NCBI GenBank assembly: GCA_047495785.1
Contig: JBLDXI010000075.1
Location: forward strand, 1-64,000
Reading direction: 5' to 3'
DNA length: 64,000 bases
Source: Lepidodermella squamata
Taxonomy: Eukaryota > Gastrotricha
Shown here in pieces: positions 23,608-33,906 of the stretch (its first letter is position 1; each line of letters opens with the position of its first letter). The notes under the pieces are model-generated. The model was not told the origin of the DNA. It saw only the letters and a list, made by a program, of their open reading frames with translations, and did not search any database. A program made the position numbers and the translations under genes.

Positions 23608-26600
23608 ATGGTCTTACTAAGAATTGATGGCAACGATTACGGCAGGAAACGGTGTTTAATTTTTGCTTGTCTCGTTTTTCTGTTAATCGCCGGCAATAGC
23701 ATCTACTCGCTGATTTACGTCGGCGAGCTCTTCTCAACTAACCACCTGCTCAAATTTATACTCAACCAAAACGACTCGACATGGCTGACTAGGTCGAAGC
23801 TGATCAGCCAGCGCTATTCGGCTGTTTTCGCGGAGTTATCGAAATTTGACCTAGTTCTGGACGCATCGCCTTCGATCAAGAGTCAACAAGAAGAAATTGA
23901 TCGGTTATGGAATTCCGCAGCGGTTAGGCACGCGCGATTTTCGAAACTTCTGACCCCGGCTCGGATATCGGCTTTCACGAATTATAACCGATTTTTCGGC
24001 ATCGACAACGCAAATTTAACGCAGCCTGATTATTACTACTGTGGCGCTGATGGCGACGAGACAAATTTTCGCAATCTTGACGCCGATAAAGCGAGGCATT
24101 ATTTTGAAATGTGTGTTTTCAAACGGCAGTTGTTGGCCGGCGAGCAGAGGAGAACATTGGCGGATTTGTTGGCGAAATGTACGGCGGTGTTGAGCCGATT
24201 CGATGCAGCTGGCTACTTTTTGTACGGAAATTCGTTGTTGGGGCATTATCGGCACAACCATTCCATGATTCCGTGAGTTATTCTGTTATTTCCTTTCAAG
24301 TTGAAAAATATGAAATTAACGAGCATTTCTCGAATCTATTGGGGCAATTTTAAAGATTTTCAACAACTTCAAGCATCTCGCCAAAATTAAACCATAAATA
24401 AATTGGCTGTAATACAGCGTTTCCCATAAGTTATATGTAACCATTCGTAATTTTGGAATGTTTTTAGGAGTTTGAACTAATTTTTAGAAATTAAGTTCAT
24501 TGCGGGAATCTTCCATCCTTTATCCACGATTATACCTAAGAAATTGAAAATTTACTGGAGAAACCCCTGAAAACCCCGATGGTAACTGGCTCGGTAATAT
24601 TAAATTATTCATTCTGGGAAAACTTGAAAAATTCGATAAATGATTAAACATTTAGAAGCGCAAAAATTAAGTGTCAAAGCAAAGTTCCCAAATTACACCT
24701 AAAAGTTCCAGTTGAAGTTGACGGAATTTTGTTACTACGAAATTTGTAGGAATAGTATTTCGAAATCATGTATCGAGACTAAAGATACTTTCCACCTTAA
24801 TAAGAAATCATTTCTGAAGCTAAAATTTTTCACATAATGATTAGACATAATTTCACAGCGTAATAGCATTTAGAATGAGGCAAAGTCATCTCCGTCTTGA
24901 AATCCAATGCCGACTTATATTTCTGTCACTTGCGAGGCTCTCGCTTAAGCGAATTTATGGGTGGGCCAGATGAATGTGAAATGTGACAATGTGCGCGAGA
25001 TCTGTCAATTTACGATGGTCCGGTGCCGCCTGAAGAGCGAAGTCCACCAGGCTAGTCAGGGCGAACGTATCTTTATATCGCCTGCGCTGCCACTACCAGC
25101 CGCATTTCATCAGGGCAGCGGGAGACGGGAGACCGAGATGAAGGAAGTATTGCTAACCTCTTCTTGCATAGCCGTAGGCATAGCTTCTCAGCGTAGTCCG
25201 TGAGCTTTCTACTTGTCAAGAACAGTGATGATTCATCAACCTTACCAGAAATGACAAATTCTTGCTCGAAAATCACTCCAAGTCGCTGTTTGGTTGTTGG
25301 GCCTTGGTCTTGCGTTTCTTCGGCGGAACATTCACAAGATCCAGTGGAGATGATGGATATTAAAGGTAGAATCTGTCGAGCCGGCGTTGACGTAGAAACG
25401 CCACCAGGGCCGGGTGAGAGCTCAATTGTGTGAGCAAGAGGGTACCAAACCTTCTGTACCATGTTCCAGCGACCTTCAACTTCTTTGCTCAGAATAGTAA
25501 TTATTTGAAACTACGCGCAGCTCTTTCACCAGTTGTTTTTTCTATGACCCACGCGGCTAGCGCTAACTTGGTTTTCTCAGCTCCTTCGACGCTAAGTAGG
25601 ACGTGATCCGGAGGCGCATCAGGCCTTTGAAACTTTGAAACTACCGTATTTTATCCCACAAGTAGAGATGATCATGGATCCCAATTGGTGTCTAGAGCTT
25701 GTAAAAAGATGAAAAAGCTTTCGATCGATAGTAGATGGCACATTTTATTTTATCGACTCTTTAGCCTAAATAACAGTTCTGGGACCGGTATTCCATTTGA
25801 AACTTCAAATAGTTGCGCAAGGGTAATGGAAGGTAAGGTTTAAGTCCTTCGTCGATTGCCGCCATTCGACTCACGTAACCTATCGGTAAGCTATTGAGCA
25901 CAGCCATGCGAGCCATGAATTGCAATCGCATGGGAAAGACAATGTGAGCAGAAGATCTCGCCAGTTCATTTATTTCCTGACTCTCATGACTCTCGAACTC
26001 CTCGTATGACGAGTCGCGCTTTGTCGATAGTAAAAGATCGATAAAGTCGACCTCATAGTCGTAAATCGGAAGACGATTCGCAGCAGTTGCTAGCCTAGCT
26101 ATTGCGACTAGTTGGTAATACGAGTGAGACGTTCTGCAACCTGCTAGGACCATTGACTTGATAAAAGTGACCACTCTTGAGTCGTCTTCGCCCTCGGCAA
26201 TCGCACTGATTCTACTCGAAACCAAGTCAAGAGGTGATTCCAAATAACCGGACCTCGCAGCTTCTTCTGATAGACGCGCGAGGCATTCCGTTTTAGGGCT
26301 AATGACTAGCCAAGATGCCATATCGAGCTCGCCAGCATGAACCATCCACGTCAAAGTGTGATCACCCCCATGTTTGACGAGCTGTTCACTGTTTTCGAGG
26401 TCTAACAGCTTCATTATGAGATCTTGTTTTCCTTCGACGCAGGCGTACGTCAAAATTGTGTAGCAAGTGTCCCTTTCGATCTCCAGCAAATTAGCTCCAT
26501 TTTTGATCAGCGTCATCAATGCATGGTCGCTGCAGGATGAGCGAAATGCCCGGCATAAGGAGCCAATAACGCCGAGTTCAATCAGCTCCTCTGCAAAGAT

Positions 26601-29600
26601 TGTGTTATGATCGGCGAATGCTTTGTTCAGATAGGACTGTAGGAATTCGGTCTTCAACAGCCCGGAATCGATTCTCAATATTCTGCTGAGTTTGGAGTAG
26701 CTTGAGTTGACGTGGCCATACTGCAAGTTACGTAGAACTCTTCTGATACCACAACGTCTTACCGGGCGAGGGAACCGAAAGTAGTGATGGCTGAGTTCAT
26801 GATCGGTTTCGCATTTGTCGAAAATAGCTAGAAACCTGCTGGTTTGGCGATGATCTTCATTCCGATCTTCCTTTGCTTCGACAGTCGTAAAATCAAAATC
26901 AAAATCCATGTGTAAGCTTAAATATTTGCGCTATAAGTGATAACATATGAAGAGTGGAGCTGTGGTATTAGGTCGTGTATATACCTATTTGTTTAAAACT
27001 GACGCAATACGTAATAAGGCATGGCATGATTCATCCCGTATGCAAACATCAATGCGCATGATTCATCATATTGATTATTTGGTGCGTTGGTAAAAAAGGC
27101 TTAGGAATATCTAAATTATGCGTTGGAGAATAGAAAGTAATAGCTGTAAGCTGTGAAGCAAATTTTGAAATTGTAGTTTAATGGTTTAGTTTAATAGAAC
27201 ATCTATTAATTTATGTTCTATGTATATGCTAACTATTAAGGTTGTCAGGATGCGCCAGTGTTGAACGGGATTTACAATCATTAAATCATTCATTATTTGA
27301 CTGAAGAAACGTAACAGCAAACTCACTGGAGGTGAACGTTATCTATCAATTCTTTTATAGGTGGGAAAATGGTATTACTCTGGCAGTTTTTTCAATCGAT
27401 TCTATTTTCGACTACGCTCCCGAGATGTTGGCGCGATCTCTCCTCAGTTTCATTAACAAGTCAAAAAGTCGTAGGAACTCCACGTTATCGATTTCTTACA
27501 ACCCCAAACGCTTTACGATTAAACTGTTTGAAGCCGAATCTGCCAAAGCTTCGCTGGATTCTTCATATGGTTCAATAAATGCAAGCAATCATAGCAGCCT
27601 AACTGAGAACCCTCAATGGCCATACATCGAGATTCAAATTCTCAACGTGACTCGCAATGTGGACGGCTCCATTTCTGGATTTATCGACCCGAATCGGCCT
27701 GATACTACCATACCGGCTGATTATATTATGCCTTTAAAACGCAGTCATTTCGAGCAGGATGCGGCAAGCATACCGAATGACAGCCTCGGCCTTATTGAGT
27801 TGACCTACGGCAATCCCTACGTGTGCTGGTCACGTTCGTATGAATATCTTGAAAATCGCGCCCTAGTTCAATTCTCATCGCCATGCCATCAACTGCGACC
27901 CTATGTCATTCCCGCTTTTACGAACTTGCCATTTTTCCAAGACGAAAAGCCATGCAACCTCTCTGAAATTCTGGTCAATGTTCAGAATCTAACGGCTGAG
28001 GATCCGAATCTTTGTGCATTTACATCCGCTTTCACGCCACAAGAAAAGGCGAGTTTCGTGACAACCTTGGCAATCTGTTTGGAGATTATTGAGCAGTTAA
28101 CTGACGCGGCTTATTTCTTGTATGGTGGCACACTGATTGGCTACTGGCGGCATAATGGCACGATTATTCCATGGGATGATGACGGTAAGTTGTTCTTTTA
28201 TGTATTCGATTTCAAACTACGTTATGTGGTTTTAATCAATGGAAAATACAGACAGGGAAAAAGACCATTAAGACCACATTTTACGAGAAAAAAACGCTTT
28301 TTCGTTGAGGTCAGATAGTACCGATTACCAATGCTCCATATTTCATATTTCAACAAGAATAAGTTTTAAAAGGGTGCTAATGCTTAATCACCAGTGTCTG
28401 CAGCTTATCAGCCCAGACAGGGTAGAAAATGATTGCGAAACTGCTGAATGAGTAAGCGATTTCCAGGCACGCCAGTGTAAGCAACTGATGCATCCACTTG
28501 TTGACTACTGCCATTAGAAAGAATCCCCCTCCAAACATTGTTGCGGCATTTAAGACTGCAATCCTTACGGTGGAAACATCTAAACGAAACATTGCTTGCG
28601 TGATAAGTATTTTGGTTTCGAAAAGCCGAGCAGTAGAGATCACTAGCAATATCAGATTGAATCCAGCGAACCCTGCGGACCATGCTGGTAGGTCTTTGGC
28701 GTAGCATCTCTCCGAAGTATTCACGAAGTAGGTGTCAAGTTCGTAATCAAAGGAAATTGCGCTAGTTTCTTTCGCTTTTGTAATCGGATCAGAAACTAAG
28801 AGCCAGATTAAGAGAAGGATAGTGCACATGATTGTACTGCTACCAACTACCCTTGTCCCATTGATTGCCATGCGCTTTGAGGTTTGCAAATTATTGGAGG
28901 GTTTTCTGCCTTTAGTAAAGTGCCGATGAAATTTCGACCTGATAGATCCCGTTTCCCTCCTCCGCTGCTCCGTTAGACTCACTAATGTTAGCGATCTAAA
29001 GCATAGTACACTGTTTATAACAGAAAATCCCATCACTGGAAGAATAGCTATCCAGGAGCATTCATTTATCGGTCGAATTTGGACAAGTACGGCTATATCG
29101 AGGGTGATGCATCCAAATGCTATGAAAAGACCTCCAGGGAAGTCGAAAAATACAGCGAAACATGGGGTTTTTGATTCGCAAACGAAGATAACGCACGCTT
29201 TAACGACGACGCCAATTTTAACAATCACTAGGACTGCAGTGATGGAAGAGAGGATTATTATGACCTCTGATGGCATCTGTAAGCTGACGATTTCGATTTG
29301 GGACAAATCATTCGGCGGTAATCCCGATCCAGTGGCCCAGAGTGGCGATATGGGAAAATCCCAAAAGGGCTCTATCGCAACATTTGATAAATTCAAGCTC
29401 CCGTGATCCGGATCTTTAATGAAAACGTTAAAAATATGAAGGATTGTTCTGTTGACGAGCTGCGATATGGATTGATTTTCGCTGTCAACCTCCAGTCTAG
29501 GCGAGAAATTGATGCGACTCGCTCGGACCGTTGAGATGTTCAATTTAGCTGCAGATTGATGCAAAACTTGGAATACCAACTCAGGTTTACTGCGGTAGTC

Positions 29601-32139
29601 AGCTAATGATAAGTTATAGTGATTTCTTAGTTTGTAATCTGTCGTGTTTAGCGTGAAGATAGCAGCCATCATGACATCTTGACAGAAGAGCCTGACGCCA
29701 TAGTCTGCAACTTCTTTACCGGGCCTACCAACAGCTGTACTAAGGCGATCTTCAAATTCGGAAACATTGTATCCTAGACTGCTTTTTCCGCTAAAAACAT
29801 TTGCATATACTTTTGTGAGTCCGATCCAAAATGTTGCTCGCATTTGTGGTTCAATCATGTCGTAGTTCGAGCACTCAGCAGGAAGTCGTGAATTGCTAGT
29901 TAGAGCGCAGCTGTAAAGTGCCACGAACAAGTAATGAGGAGGCGTGGCACCAGTTTTGTAAGTCTGGCACCATAAACGGCGGCAGAATATTAATTGCATG
30001 GTCGCGATGAAATAAATTCTCGCATCGCCCGACTTTATTTCGTCAAGATAGTCCGTAGTGGTGAAATCAACCGATACAACTGTTGTAACTACCTTTATGC
30101 CGCTATCGCTCGCAATTTCAACGAAATATTTTGCAAGACTATAATCCTCAAGACGCGTCGAAGTTATCACTCCAACTTGTCGCCATTTTCCTATCTCAGT
30201 CATGAATTTGATCGCTGCGTAAATGACATTTTCCATGGGTATTTGAGGTCGGAAAAGGGCTGCACGGGTGTTCCGTTGAGTTAAAAAATTGATAGCTCCA
30301 CAACCATAGGAAAAATGTATCGATTTGTAAAATTTGAACAATAAGGATGAAAACTGGCAATTGACCTGCTGGCCCACAAAAACTGGAGCTAGAAATGTTT
30401 TGCTGTCGGAGTAAGATCGATCAGACTCCATAACGTTGATTACGCTTGGAATAACGCCAATTCCATCGACTGCTTCGTCCTCAGGCTGGATTTCGAGGTG
30501 GTAGTCAGGCAGAATGTCAGGCCTTCGGTTCGCTTCGTCTACTGCGATACGATAAGACGCCAGACAAATAGTGCCGTTTGTTTGCTGTATGTAGTTGTTT
30601 AGTGAGATGAAGCTAGGTATCCTGAGAACGTTTGCTCTGTTTGCAAAAAGTGGCTCAATTGTTAGACTAGCGGCGACTATCATTTTAAGAATGTTCATCA
30701 TCTTGCTGAACTAAGCCGTGTGAGCAACGCGTAAGTCATCAGTTGTTGTCGACTGTTTCACGCTGGCTAATTTAGTAATCTTCTCGATGCCAACCTTTTT
30801 CAAGTGTTAGAAAGCAACGTCGGTTGCAACTCTAATTAGCATTGACCTCTCCCACACAACTTTGAACAACACATTCGAATCATGACGACGAGGTCGTTCG
30901 ACCAGTTAGGAATTATCCATCCTGTACTCGCACGTGAAAGATTGTCTATTTAGACAGCTAATTTGCTAGCTCAAGATAAGTCTATATAGACACTAGACAA
31001 GAGTTCTACCTGCTTTATGACTTGCTGTAAAAGCGCAATAATAGCTACTTTAGATTAAACTTTTCTTGTTGAAGTACCTGTGTAAAATTACGGTCAAGCG
31101 GCCAGAGTGCTTTCAATAGATCGTTCGTATCGTGAATAAAGTTCCCAAGTGACATTTCTTCGGAAATCGTTAGTCTCCTGAGTCGATGTGCATCGAAATT
31201 TCATTGTGAATTAAATACGGGTAGAATTAACGCCGGAATCTATCTAAAATTGAGTGAATTTATTAAATTAGAGTTGAGAAACCAGATCAATTTAGAATAA
31301 ACACTTTTTTCGTATCCTGGAAAAATATGAAAAATTCACTTGGCACCTTTATTCGCGATACCAACGAAATATCAACCCGCTAGTCGTAATCACGTCTACC
31401 TCATTCGAATAAGATCGCTTGTGACTGCGAAACCCGACAACTTCCTATCACCCACTTTGATTTATACCTGGTTCTTACCTATAATTAAAACTAATTTTGG
31501 TTTTTGCTGCAGCTGATATCGCCTTAATTCCAATGAATCCATCTCGTGGTCCATCGTATTATGCCAATCAGATGGAGAAGTTGACGAAGCGTTACCCCGG
31601 CTACGCGATACACTACGTTGCCGACCAAATGCGCTTCAAGTTTTTCGGAACTCGAACGCACAACTCACGGGTCATCGGCCAGGGTGACTACTCGTATGCA
31701 TGGCGGTGGCCTTTTGTTGACGTACAGATCATGAAAAGTGTGTTCACGACCAAACGCAAAATCAAGGAAATAGCCGATGCAAGTGGCTACGTTTCTTTCA
31801 AATACCCTGCCTCTATGGTGTTTCCGCTTCGACGAGTCTCTTTCGAGTCGATACCTACCTACGTGCCAGCGAATACCAAAGCTGCTGTCGAGCAAAACTA
31901 CGACATTCGAGTGTGCAAAGCTGCTTATTATAAGTGAGTTAAAGAAATATGATTATTCGGTTAAAATGCTGACAATTTTCGAGAAATTCTTCGGAATATA
32001 GTCAATGTGTATGGTTTAGGTAACTTTTATTCATTTTTGCAGCCATCGTTTCGAGGAACGAGTTCCGGTGGAGAAACAAGTCACCAAGCCGTGCAGCGAA
32101 ATAGCCAGAAAGCTCGGCTATGTGATGACCAATATTTAG
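23608..32139 (+). CDS. LicD/fukutin-type transferase B, with two >3 kb introns hosting other genes
   Basis: Paralogue of gene A. Exons 23608-24272, 27361-28184, 31513-31933 and 32043-32139 join in frame at GT-AG sites (phases 2, 1, 2) to about 668 residues. An N-terminal membrane anchor (about 16-33) suggests a type II Golgi protein. The first LicD motif (YFLYGNSLLGHYRHN then PWENG, residues about 203-225) has lost its acidic triad. The second (YFLYGGTLIGYWRHN then PWDDDADIAL, about 473-502) is intact and is followed by FGTRTHN and WRWPFVDV. The product ends with YVMTNI, like gene A's YYLTNI. Introns 1 (3088 nt) and 2 (3328 nt) carry genes on the opposite strand, and the exons line up exactly with those of gene A despite this distance. 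Confidence 0.8.
24955..25640 (-). CDS. Unassigned multi-exon gene candidate inside LicD-B intron 1
   Basis: Three open blocks splice in frame: about 25640-25515, 25482-25158 and 25081-24955 (stop). The first intron would be only 32 nt (25514-25483) and the second 76 nt. Block 1 reads HVLLSVEGAEKTKLALAAW, block 2 QKVWYPLAHTIELSPGPGG and LTDYAEKLCLRLCKK, block 3 TSLVDFALQAAPDHRKLTD. Phase agreement at both junctions and the helical, charged composition suggest genuine coding sequence, but I recognise no family and the 5' end is not defined. It could equally be a decayed gene. Confidence 0.35.
25761..26909 (-). CDS. Ankyrin repeat and SOCS-box (ASB)-like protein, single exon
   Basis: A 382-codon frame without introns. 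Residues about 95-230 contain degenerate ankyrin-type helices (LMTLIKNGANLLEIERDT, TILTYACVEGKQDLIMKLL, HTLTWMVHAGELDMASWLV). The C-terminal 45 residues (LQFMARMAVLNSL ... LPLPLRNYLKF) match the layout of a SOCS box: a leading L-x3-AR-x2-V helix and a closing LPLP-x2-L-x2-YL. ASB proteins are substrate receptors of Cullin-5 ubiquitin ligases acting in the cytosol, and that role is inferred. It sits wholly inside intron 1 of LicD gene B on the opposite strand. Confidence 0.65.
   Translation of the reverse strand: MDFDFDFTTVEAKEDRNEDHRQTSRFLAIFDKCETDHELSHHYFRFPRPVRRCGIRRVLRNLQYGHVNSSYSKLSRILRIDSGLLKTEFLQSYLNKAFADHNTIFAEELIELGVIGSLCRAFRSSCSDHALMTLIKNGANLLEIERDTCYTILTYACVEGKQDLIMKLLDLENSEQLVKHGGDHTLTWMVHAGELDMASWLVISPKTECLARLSEEAARSGYLESPLDLVSSRISAIAEGEDDSRVVTFIKSMVLAGCRTSHSYYQLVAIARLATAANRLPIYDYEVDFIDLLLSTKRDSSYEEFESHESQEINELARSSAHIVFPMRLQFMARMAVLNSLPIGYVSRMAAIDEGLKPYLPLPLRNYLKFQMEYRSQNCYLG
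28377..30701 (-). CDS. GABA-B-like class C receptor, copy 1, intronless
   Basis: A 774-codon single-exon frame. A hydrophobic start serves as signal peptide. Residues about 30-440 form a Venus-flytrap (periplasmic-binding-protein) ectodomain, with GTICLASYRIAVDEANRR near the start and ICR-type VGVITSTRLEDY strands. No Cys-rich linker is present, as is typical of GABA-B rather than mGluR receptors. From about residue 475 there are seven hydrophobic segments, with an EQRRRETGS-containing basic loop after the third and WADKL after the seventh. The ligand is unknown. It lies inside intron 2 of LicD gene B, antisense. Lack of introns, unlike its neighbours, suggests retroposition or intron loss. 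Confidence 0.85.
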   Translation of the reverse strand: MMNILKMIVAASLTIEPLFANRANVLRIPSFISLNNYIQQTNGTICLASYRIAVDEANRRPDILPDYHLEIQPEDEAVDGIGVIPSVINVMESDRSYSDSKTFLAPVFVGQQVNCQFSSLLFKFYKSIHFSYGCGAINFLTQRNTRAALFRPQIPMENVIYAAIKFMTEIGKWRQVGVITSTRLEDYSLAKYFVEIASDSGIKVVTTVVSVDFTTTDYLDEIKSGDARIYFIATMQLIFCRRLWCQTYKTGATPPHYLFVALYSCALTSNSRLPAECSNYDMIEPQMRATFWIGLTKVYANVFSGKSSLGYNVSEFEDRLSTAVGRPGKEVADYGVRLFCQDVMMAAIFTLNTTDYKLRNHYNLSLADYRSKPELVFQVLHQSAAKLNISTVRASRINFSPRLEVDSENQSISQLVNRTILHIFNVFIKDPDHGSLNLSNVAIEPFWDFPISPLWATGSGLPPNDLSQIEIVSLQMPSEVIIILSSITAVLVIVKIGVVVKACVIFVCESKTPCFAVFFDFPGGLFIAFGCITLDIAVLVQIRPINECSWIAILPVMGFSVINSVLCFRSLTLVSLTEQRRRETGSIRSKFHRHFTKGRKPSNNLQTSKRMAINGTRVVGSSTIMCTILLLIWLLVSDPITKAKETSAISFDYELDTYFVNTSERCYAKDLPAWSAGFAGFNLILLVISTARLFETKILITQAMFRLDVSTVRIAVLNAATMFGGGFFLMAVVNKWMHQLLTLACLEIAYSFSSFAIIFYPVWADKLQTLVIKH

Positions 32140-32884
32140 GACCACAATTCATCGCTACAGTGATACTCGGTTTAAAGCGAATAGCAGGAACCGATCTTGG
32201 CGAGCAAACAAATAGATGCTATTATTAGTGACTTTAACAGTCGTGCTATTGAATGCTGCGAAGTTTGAGATTGTTTTCCAGCATGTTCTACATTGAGACC
32301 TTGGGCCTTGACTATTTTTCGCCGTATCGACCGTAAAGGTGGCGTTATTTCTTCGGTTGTGGTATGGGTCACTCGCTCCTTTCTGAAACGATGATGATAA
32401 TCACCTGGTAATGTGTAATGCCTTTGTCCTACCTTGTCAGTGCCTATTTCGACCAACAGCTGAATTTTTTATTTTCCACGTCGCCTGATGCTTATGCTAT
32501 GAATGATAAACGTGAAAACCTTGATTTGAAATGACAGATGAATTCGGAATGAATAAACAATTCCTATCATTTTTAATTCTTCTCTTCGAATCGACTTTTT
32601 TTCAAGAGGATAGTAAATTAACCGATGGCGAACCAGTGAATCGAATTCGCTAAATGCTAAATTCGGCTCTTGAGACGGGGTGAAGCAAAAGGGCAACATG
32701 GAATTTTATAGTTTTCTTCAGGAATAATCATATCGCAGCTTTTCTTTCAAGTAAGCGGCGCATGAGGATTGTTGAACGTTTCCCCGAATTTCCTTGACTC
32801 TCTCGCTCGCTAGCAGCAAGATTTGGCGGAGAAGCTATCATTCAAAGTTCGCTTTAGTTCGAAATAACAGTTGATAATAACCAA
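32140..32884. other. Intergenic stretch after LicD gene B
   Basis: No gene recognised. Only a 94-codon minus-strand frame without motifs. Confidence 0.35.
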
Positions 32885-32966
32885 GCTGCTATGCCCGAGT
32901 GGTTAAGGGGTCTGACTTGAAATCAGATGCGGTCTCCGCGCGTAGGTTCAAATCCTACTGGCAGCG
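32885..32966 (+). tRNA. tRNA-Ser (TGA)
   Basis: Long variable arm (GATGCGGTCTCCGCGC), anticodon loop CTTGAAA, acceptor GCTGCTA/TGGCAGC, T-arm GGTTCAAATCC. Class II cloverleaf complete. Confidence 0.93.
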
Positions 32967-33330
32967 ATAACATTTAGAATTTCAGCTTCAGCTGTGAGAT
33001 ATCAAGTGATATGTGAAAGTAAAAAGCGGCACTTTCTAACGTGAATCAAAAGGCAAAAAAATACTTTTTACTATCACCTCACACCTCACATCTTCAAACT
33101 GACTTGGATTACAGTAGATCCGTGTTATTTAACAATGCTAACGATATGTCAACTTGAATGTCAAAACGCAAGAGTGGTTAATTCGCAATCCGATTCGCAA
33201 TTTGTTGCCTGAATTCACGCATTGCCCGGCACCTCTTTGGCCACCCGTAACGAATGGGCTTGTCGCTCGGCAACACGACTTGCATAGGTTTAGCAACATA
33301 GCAGCTGACTCCATTTTTGTCAAAAAAGAA

Positions 33331-33403
33331 GGTTCCGGCGGGGTTCGAACCCGCGACCTTCTGCGTGTAAAGCAGACGTGATGAACCACTACACAACGGA
33401 ACC
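33331..33403 (-). tRNA. tRNA-Val (TAC)
   Basis: Complete cloverleaf, acceptor GGTTCCG/CGGAACC, anticodon loop TTTACAC. Identical in sequence to the copy at 37247. Confidence 0.93.
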
Positions 33404-33475
33404 TGTTAACACTGAAGATCGAATACAGACCTTTGAAGTTTGAGAATTTGCCTAATTTGTTACAGTTTCAAAAAT

Positions 33476-33547
33476 TGGAGATGCCGGGGTTTGAACCCGG
33501 GACATCTTACATGCAAAGCAAGCGCTCTACCACTGAGCTACATCCCC
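33476..33547 (-). tRNA. tRNA-Ala (TGC)
   Basis: Same cloverleaf as the 16448 gene; anticodon loop TTTGCAT. Confidence 0.93.
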
Positions 33548-33619
33548 ATATGATTTGAAGGAACCTTAACTTTCAAATCAGTGGTCCCAAGGAAAACTGA
33601 ATTAGAAAAAATGTGGGCG

Positions 33620-33712
33620 AGGTTCTCCGGCAGGGACCAGTGATCTTCTCCGTGTGAAGGAGACCTGGATGTTGAAGATTCACAGTACTAACGTCAACCA
33701 CGCTGAACCTGC
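33620..33712 (-). pseudogene. Broken tRNA-Val (CAC)
   Basis: The minus strand retains the anticodon arm (GTCTCCTTCACACGGAGA) and parts of both acceptor strands. An insertion splits the D-arm and the T-arm is mutated. Its position next to tRNA-Ala matches the Val-Ala order of the 16-kb cluster. Confidence 0.7.
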
Positions 33713-33752
33713 ACTATGAATCAACCTGCACTGTTAATCTTAAAAACGCGAA

Positions 33753-33783
33753 GCTGCCCCCTGTGACCTGTGAGGATCGAGGT
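33753..33783 (-). pseudogene. tRNA-Met 3' fragment
   Basis: Contains GAGGATCGAGG and GCTGCCCCCTGTGA, the minus-strand T-arm/acceptor end of the tRNA-Met gene with a small duplication. The rest of the gene is absent. It is the next member of the same cassette order. Confidence 0.6.
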
Positions 33784-33906
33784 GAATTTTATCATTGGAA
33801 AAACGGACATAATATATTAAGCGTATTCGAGACCACATTTCTTGAGAATAATATCGCTTTATCATTGAGGTCAAATTTCAGCAAGAATATTAGTTTTAAA
33901 AGTGCG

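Larger units (their letters stand above)
33160..33550. repeat. tRNA-Val/tRNA-Ala cassette, copy 1
   Basis: The non-coding flank (GCAAGAGTGGTTA ... ATTCGCAATTTGTT ... GGCCACCCGTAA) and the two minus-strand tRNA genes recur with the same order and orientation at 37146-37457. The first copy carries extra sequence not present in the second. Confidence 0.8.

Noticed and set aside
28408-30284. Open frames of about 70-100 codons on both strands inside receptor copy 1
   Set aside because: They are shadows of the 774-codon receptor frame and recur at the matching places in copy 2.
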